A stretch of 64,000 nucleotides of DNA. Origin: Acytostelium subglobosum LB1. Taxonomy: Eukaryota; Evosea; Eumycetozoa; Acytosteliales; Acytosteliaceae. The notes beneath the pieces were generated by a model, which was given only the letters and a program-made list of their open reading frames with translations, was not told where the DNA came from and searched no databases. The stretch's first letter is position 1. Every line of letters begins with the position of its first letter. The stretch is from NCBI RefSeq assembly GCF_000787575.1, contig NW_012236502.1:310001-374000 (forward strand), read 5' to 3'. The position numbers were made by a program, and so were the translations under genes. Positions 60,544-64,000 of the stretch are shown here, one piece after another.

Positions 60544-62407
60544 TTAACCCTCAAGGCGCGAACTTTTGCATGATTGTTTTGAGCACTAAATTTAATATAA
60601 ATAATAGTTTTTAATTTGTATTATTGTCCAGAAGTAATAAATGATTGGATTTAATAACGTTAGATGTTGTACTTGATGTTTATTATTTCTTATGTTTTTT
60701 TACAACATTATATGAGGTGTATTCAATCTTGTCATTATCGACCAGGACTTTTCTGTATTCGCCAATGTGAAAGTAATTGTTTGATATCTCACACTTTCGG
60801 AGGGTCTCGCCATTGATCATTTCGGTCTTGAGAGAGTGTCTGAACTGATCTATCGTTTGGTTACAACCTTGATAACGCTTTTTAAATCGCCAAGAATTTA
60901 CAATGGTCGCTTCCAACAGGTACCAAAATATTGACATATACCATCTCCTTGATTTATGAATCCAAGCATGGGACTTTATCATCTCATCATTTTGGTCAAC
61001 ATTGCCCATGTTTTGGCGATAGTCTGCGAGGGCCTCTGGCACTTCATGTGGCTCTAAGGTCGATGATGATCTCATTTCTGAAACAGAATTGTATGGTACC
61101 AAACTGGTTGGTGAGTGGAAGTTGCTGATCAAACCAAATATTCGAGAGTCCTTGATCCTGAGTAGAGTGATCGGGGTGCCAACCTTGGTAAGATAATTGT
61201 GTTCCATCTTTTGTCGCAATTTGACATTCTGAAGGTGAGCAGGGATGGTCTTCCTATCCAATCTGATTGTTCCACAACAATTGATTTGTATTGAATTGAG
61301 ATACTCAAGTAGACCAATCGTTGTGAAGTAGTTGTCAATGTACAGCTCGCGCCAGTGGTTTGCATCAATGCCCTCCAACATCTCCCTAACAACCGACTCA
61401 CCATGAGGGTAGGTTGATGCTTCAGCCACTCCTCTTCTACCTTGGTAAATTGAGAACTTGAACAAGTATCCATGTTGATCCACCAGTTTCCAAAGCTTGA
61501 TTCCCCATTTATCAGGCTTGTTCTTGATATATTGTCTAGATCCATGTGCCTTGTTCTTGGTCGGGATTATTGCTTCATCTATTGAGTACTTCGCCCCCAA
61601 TGACCATAATCCTTGATATCTGCGATTTAACAATGAGATGATTGGGTCTATCTTGTATAGACGGTTCGTTGGATCCAACTTATAGTTGTCGGCAAAGTGA
61701 AGGTTTGTTACTAAGAAACGGAACTGGTCTCTGGTCATAATTCTTGCCACTGATGGAAGGAAACAATCTCCATCCTCCCAATAGTCCTCATACTTAGGTA
61801 TTTCAACAACTCCCATTGTGATGACCGCAGCAAACATTTTGAATATTATCATTTTGTTGATTGGATGTCCAAAGAACAATTTCTCCAACTGCTCCTCTCT
61901 GCCCATTTGATGAATATAAATATTGGTTTGGTCGACAATGAGTTGGACTATCTCGTCGTCAAAGAATTGTTCGAACACCTGCAAATTGGTGTATGCTCCT
62001 CGATGATTCACCTCTTCAACATGGTATCGCCCCCGACCCAACCTGGGCTTTTGGTCAGTCCATTCTTTCAAAGAAATATCGGGCTGATCATCGAGTAGAA
62101 TTGCCTTGATTGCTTCTTTAGTTAGACTACTAGATACTTTCTTCTTCTGTTTCTTTGCCTCTGCCAACAACTCAACTTTTAACATCCTATTGTATCGTTC
62201 AATATCAGGATCTACAACAAATCATTGTTTGAATTAATAAACAATACTCCAAAATCAATCATTTTGATGTAGTAAATTACCATTCTGGTTGGCCTCATCA
62301 TGGATACTAGGCGCCGCACTAATGCTGACGGCCATCTCTTCTTCTTCATCACTATATACATCACATTCATCATCCGTAGTTCCATGTTTACTCTTTGTTA
62401 GTGACAT
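60544..62407 (-). mobile_element. piggyBac-type DNA transposon (boundaries uncertain)
   Basis: The element is recognised from its transposase. One possible terminus is TTAA followed by CCCTCAAGGCGCGAAC at 60544-60563, where TTAA is the piggyBac target site and ends starting with CCC are common in the superfamily. A matching inverted copy was not found on the far side; only CGCGCC near 62616 is shared. The right end given here is merely the transposase start codon. Confidence 0.4.
60683..62407 (-). CDS. piggyBac-family transposase with one intron
   Basis: Exons 62407-62281 and 62211-60683 give 551 residues, near the usual piggyBac length. The acidic start (DDECDVYSDEEEE) is typical of the family. 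The DDE_Tnp_1_7 core shows SIDEAIIPTKNKAHGSRQYI with the first Asp, KPDKWGIKLWKLVD, YIDNYFTT with the second Asp, CCGTIRLDRKTIP, and GNVDQNDEM with the last Asp. All three catalytic positions are present and no break is visible, so the gene is intact or domesticated. The cysteine-rich C-terminal zinc domain of many piggyBac proteins is not seen; the protein ends NVVKKHKK. The spliced small first exon is unusual for a young transposon. Confidence 0.87.
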
Positions 62408-62729
62408 AATAAAATATTCAAATGATAGTTTATTCAATGTAGATATCAATTATTATATTAGTTGGTGTATCTGTTGATTGTTTCTGATTGATCACCAACA
62501 AACAATCATGTCGGTACTGTTGAATTGTGGTGTGGTTATCTCTCACAGAAGTAGTCCAAACACGCTCCCACCACCACAAGTAGAATGACAATAGACTTGA
62601 CATGTTACATTATTACACGCGCCATTACAATAACGTTATTTGATTAGATCAATCAATCATTTAATCATACCTTCCCCAAAATACATATCAAATACATATC
62701 CTACTCAACTCCCGTCGATCGGTGTTGAG

Positions 62730-64000
62730 ATGATCAGTTTTCTAAACAATGAATGTGATGGAATACTCTACACCCATTCCGTCGCGACCATGATCTTGGA
62801 ACGTTGCAACAAGGACTGTGATGCAGACACTGTGCAATATGTGTTGGACAACATGCCGCCACACTTCAACCAGGCGCACCATTTTGTCAATGCCATATCC
62901 AGTGGAATCTCTGGTAGTTTGCAGCAAGGACACGTTCAACATCTTCAGGCACTCCTGCACACACCAACCGGTATCAAATATCTTAAGAGCAAAAGTGGAG
63001 GCGGATTGCCCAAGAACCTTGAGAGAAACATCATCGAGCATCTTCTCAGCAACGAGTATGCCAACACAATCTCATCATTTAAGCAGTCACTGCTCAATGA
63101 AATGATGGCGGTGGAACTCGCGTCTACTCTGAATTATACACCACTCGTACCGTTCCATCGCGCGTTGGAGATGAATGATGATACTCTTGTCGTGGCCATT
63201 CTGGACAGCAATGTAGATGCATTTGGAATGGAATCAAATGTGTGGGAATCACAAAGTCTGAAGCAGTGGTCCTTTTTTGCCAGGTTGCAACCAAACTTCC
63301 AACATCCAATCAACCCTGAAACGCTCAATGATCTCATCATTGCGACATGCGGAGGCCATCTGTCACCAGATCTAGCCGTCACATACCTACGCAGCTCAAC
63401 CATTAACCAAGACGACGAGTTTGAACAAGATGATGAGATTGCATCATCTATGATGAACAAGTCTGCAGCCGTCTCCTTATCACTCATGCAGGCAGTCCAC
63501 GACCTGACCAATATGCCCTACACCTACAAGTGTCTATACAGGGCAATCAAGTACAAGTGTGAAGATTCAATGACCTACCTCCTCGAACTACACCAACAAC
63601 GACAACTACACAATGGTGATTATGATGACCAGAGGGCACACCGCGCAATGGGGCACATGGTTGAGCATAGCAACCCGACAATCGACACCATCGAGTTGGT
63701 GAGACGATATATTCCAGATCTGGTGAGCCAGCCTCAATTGTGTGTCGATGCTGTTGACAACTTTGAAGTGTTCAAGCACCTATTGTCCATGCACTCAATC
63801 GAAGCTTTGGATCAGGTTGTGGCAGAGATCATTTCAAATGCATGCCAATCCGATCGTCCAGAAGTGATTGAGTTGCTGCAGCAATATTTCAAAGACAAAC
63901 CATTGCCATTATCATCATCATATGAGTCATTGATGACAGCGACCCTAAGCAACTCACACCACATCTTGGAGCACTACTTTGTCACACACCGATCATTGCT
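62730..64000 (+). CDS. Ankyrin-like repeat family protein, 3'-partial
   Basis: ATG at 62730 opens a frame of 423 codons that stays open to the window edge. The protein is helical and Leu/His-rich, with repeat-like units such as LYRAIKYKCEDSMTYLLEL, HRAMGHMVEHSNPTIDTIEL and EVFKHLLSMHSIEAL, which recall degenerate ankyrin-type repeats common in large dictyostelid families. An MISFLNNECDGILYTHSVA start suggests a small N-terminal module. No catalytic motif is visible. The family call is tentative. Confidence 0.6.
   Translation, partial: MISFLNNECDGILYTHSVATMILERCNKDCDADTVQYVLDNMPPHFNQAHHFVNAISSGISGSLQQGHVQHLQALLHTPTGIKYLKSKSGGGLPKNLERNIIEHLLSNEYANTISSFKQSLLNEMMAVELASTLNYTPLVPFHRALEMNDDTLVVAILDSNVDAFGMESNVWESQSLKQWSFFARLQPNFQHPINPETLNDLIIATCGGHLSPDLAVTYLRSSTINQDDEFEQDDEIASSMMNKSAAVSLSLMQAVHDLTNMPYTYKCLYRAIKYKCEDSMTYLLELHQQRQLHNGDYDDQRAHRAMGHMVEHSNPTIDTIELVRRYIPDLVSQPQLCVDAVDNFEVFKHLLSMHSIEALDQVVAEIISNACQSDRPEVIELLQQYFKDKPLPLSSSYESLMTATLSNSHHILEHYFVTHRSL

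Noticed and set aside
62600-62660. CGCGCC and TTAA as the right end of the piggyBac element
   Set aside because: Only six bases match the candidate left end and the spacing to the TTAA does not agree.

Overview
The window is nuclear DNA of a dictyostelid social amoeba, or a close amoebozoan relative. The evidence is short AT-rich introns (about 55-110 nt, GTATGT/GTAAGT donors), tight gene spacing on both strands, runs of CAA/GAT/TCA triplets that encode Gln/Asn/Asp/Ser tracts, AT-rich intergenic DNA, AATAAA polyadenylation signals, and dictyostelid-style homologues such as a vatM-type V-ATPase subunit a. Coding DNA is clearly less AT-biased than in D. discoideum, so another group of the order is likely. 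I cannot name the species. No rRNA, tRNA, CRISPR array or prokaryotic operon was seen. Exon coordinates were worked out by hand from reading frame, splice dinucleotides and family similarity.

Layout. 1-9.1 kb: a two-pore channel (5' end cut off by the window), a LARP4-type La protein, a Rac-like GTPase without a CAAX box, and an ER FKBP. 9.2-18.2 kb: a PepSY-type membrane protein, a Thr/Ser-rich mucin-like surface protein, Arp5 of INO80, an unknown small protein, a 14-exon GPI-type surface protein and an MGME1-like nuclease. 18.2-28.4 kb: a full ABCB transporter, VPS50/syndetin, and a WRN-type 3'-5' exonuclease with altered active-site residues. 28.5-42.0 kb: two divergent paralogues of V-ATPase subunit a, flanking an eight-TM lumenal-domain protein, a TRMO-like tRNA methyltransferase, a type I DnaJ and a CLASP-like protein. 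42.2-47.4 kb: an mpaB-type oxygenase and a multidomain BRCT-RCC1-ankyrin-TIR-TIR protein. 47.6-57.1 kb: a vezatin-like protein, Pus3, an unrecognised probable mitochondrial protein, an Arf GTPase and VAC14. 57.2-64 kb: an ASH-domain (SPD-2/CEP192-like) protein with an unresolved 5' end, a tangle of short frames, a piggyBac transposase gene with one intron, and the start of an ankyrin-like family protein running off the window.

The genes form no operons. Many products act on endolysosomes or membrane traffic (TPC, both V-ATPase a subunits, VPS50, VAC14, Arf, ABCB). The item most worth following up is the BRCT-RCC1-ANK-TIR-TIR protein: its first TIR keeps the WCxxE motif that carries the catalytic glutamate of NAD-cleaving TIR domains. 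The V-ATPase a pair, which looks partly homogenised by gene conversion, comes second.
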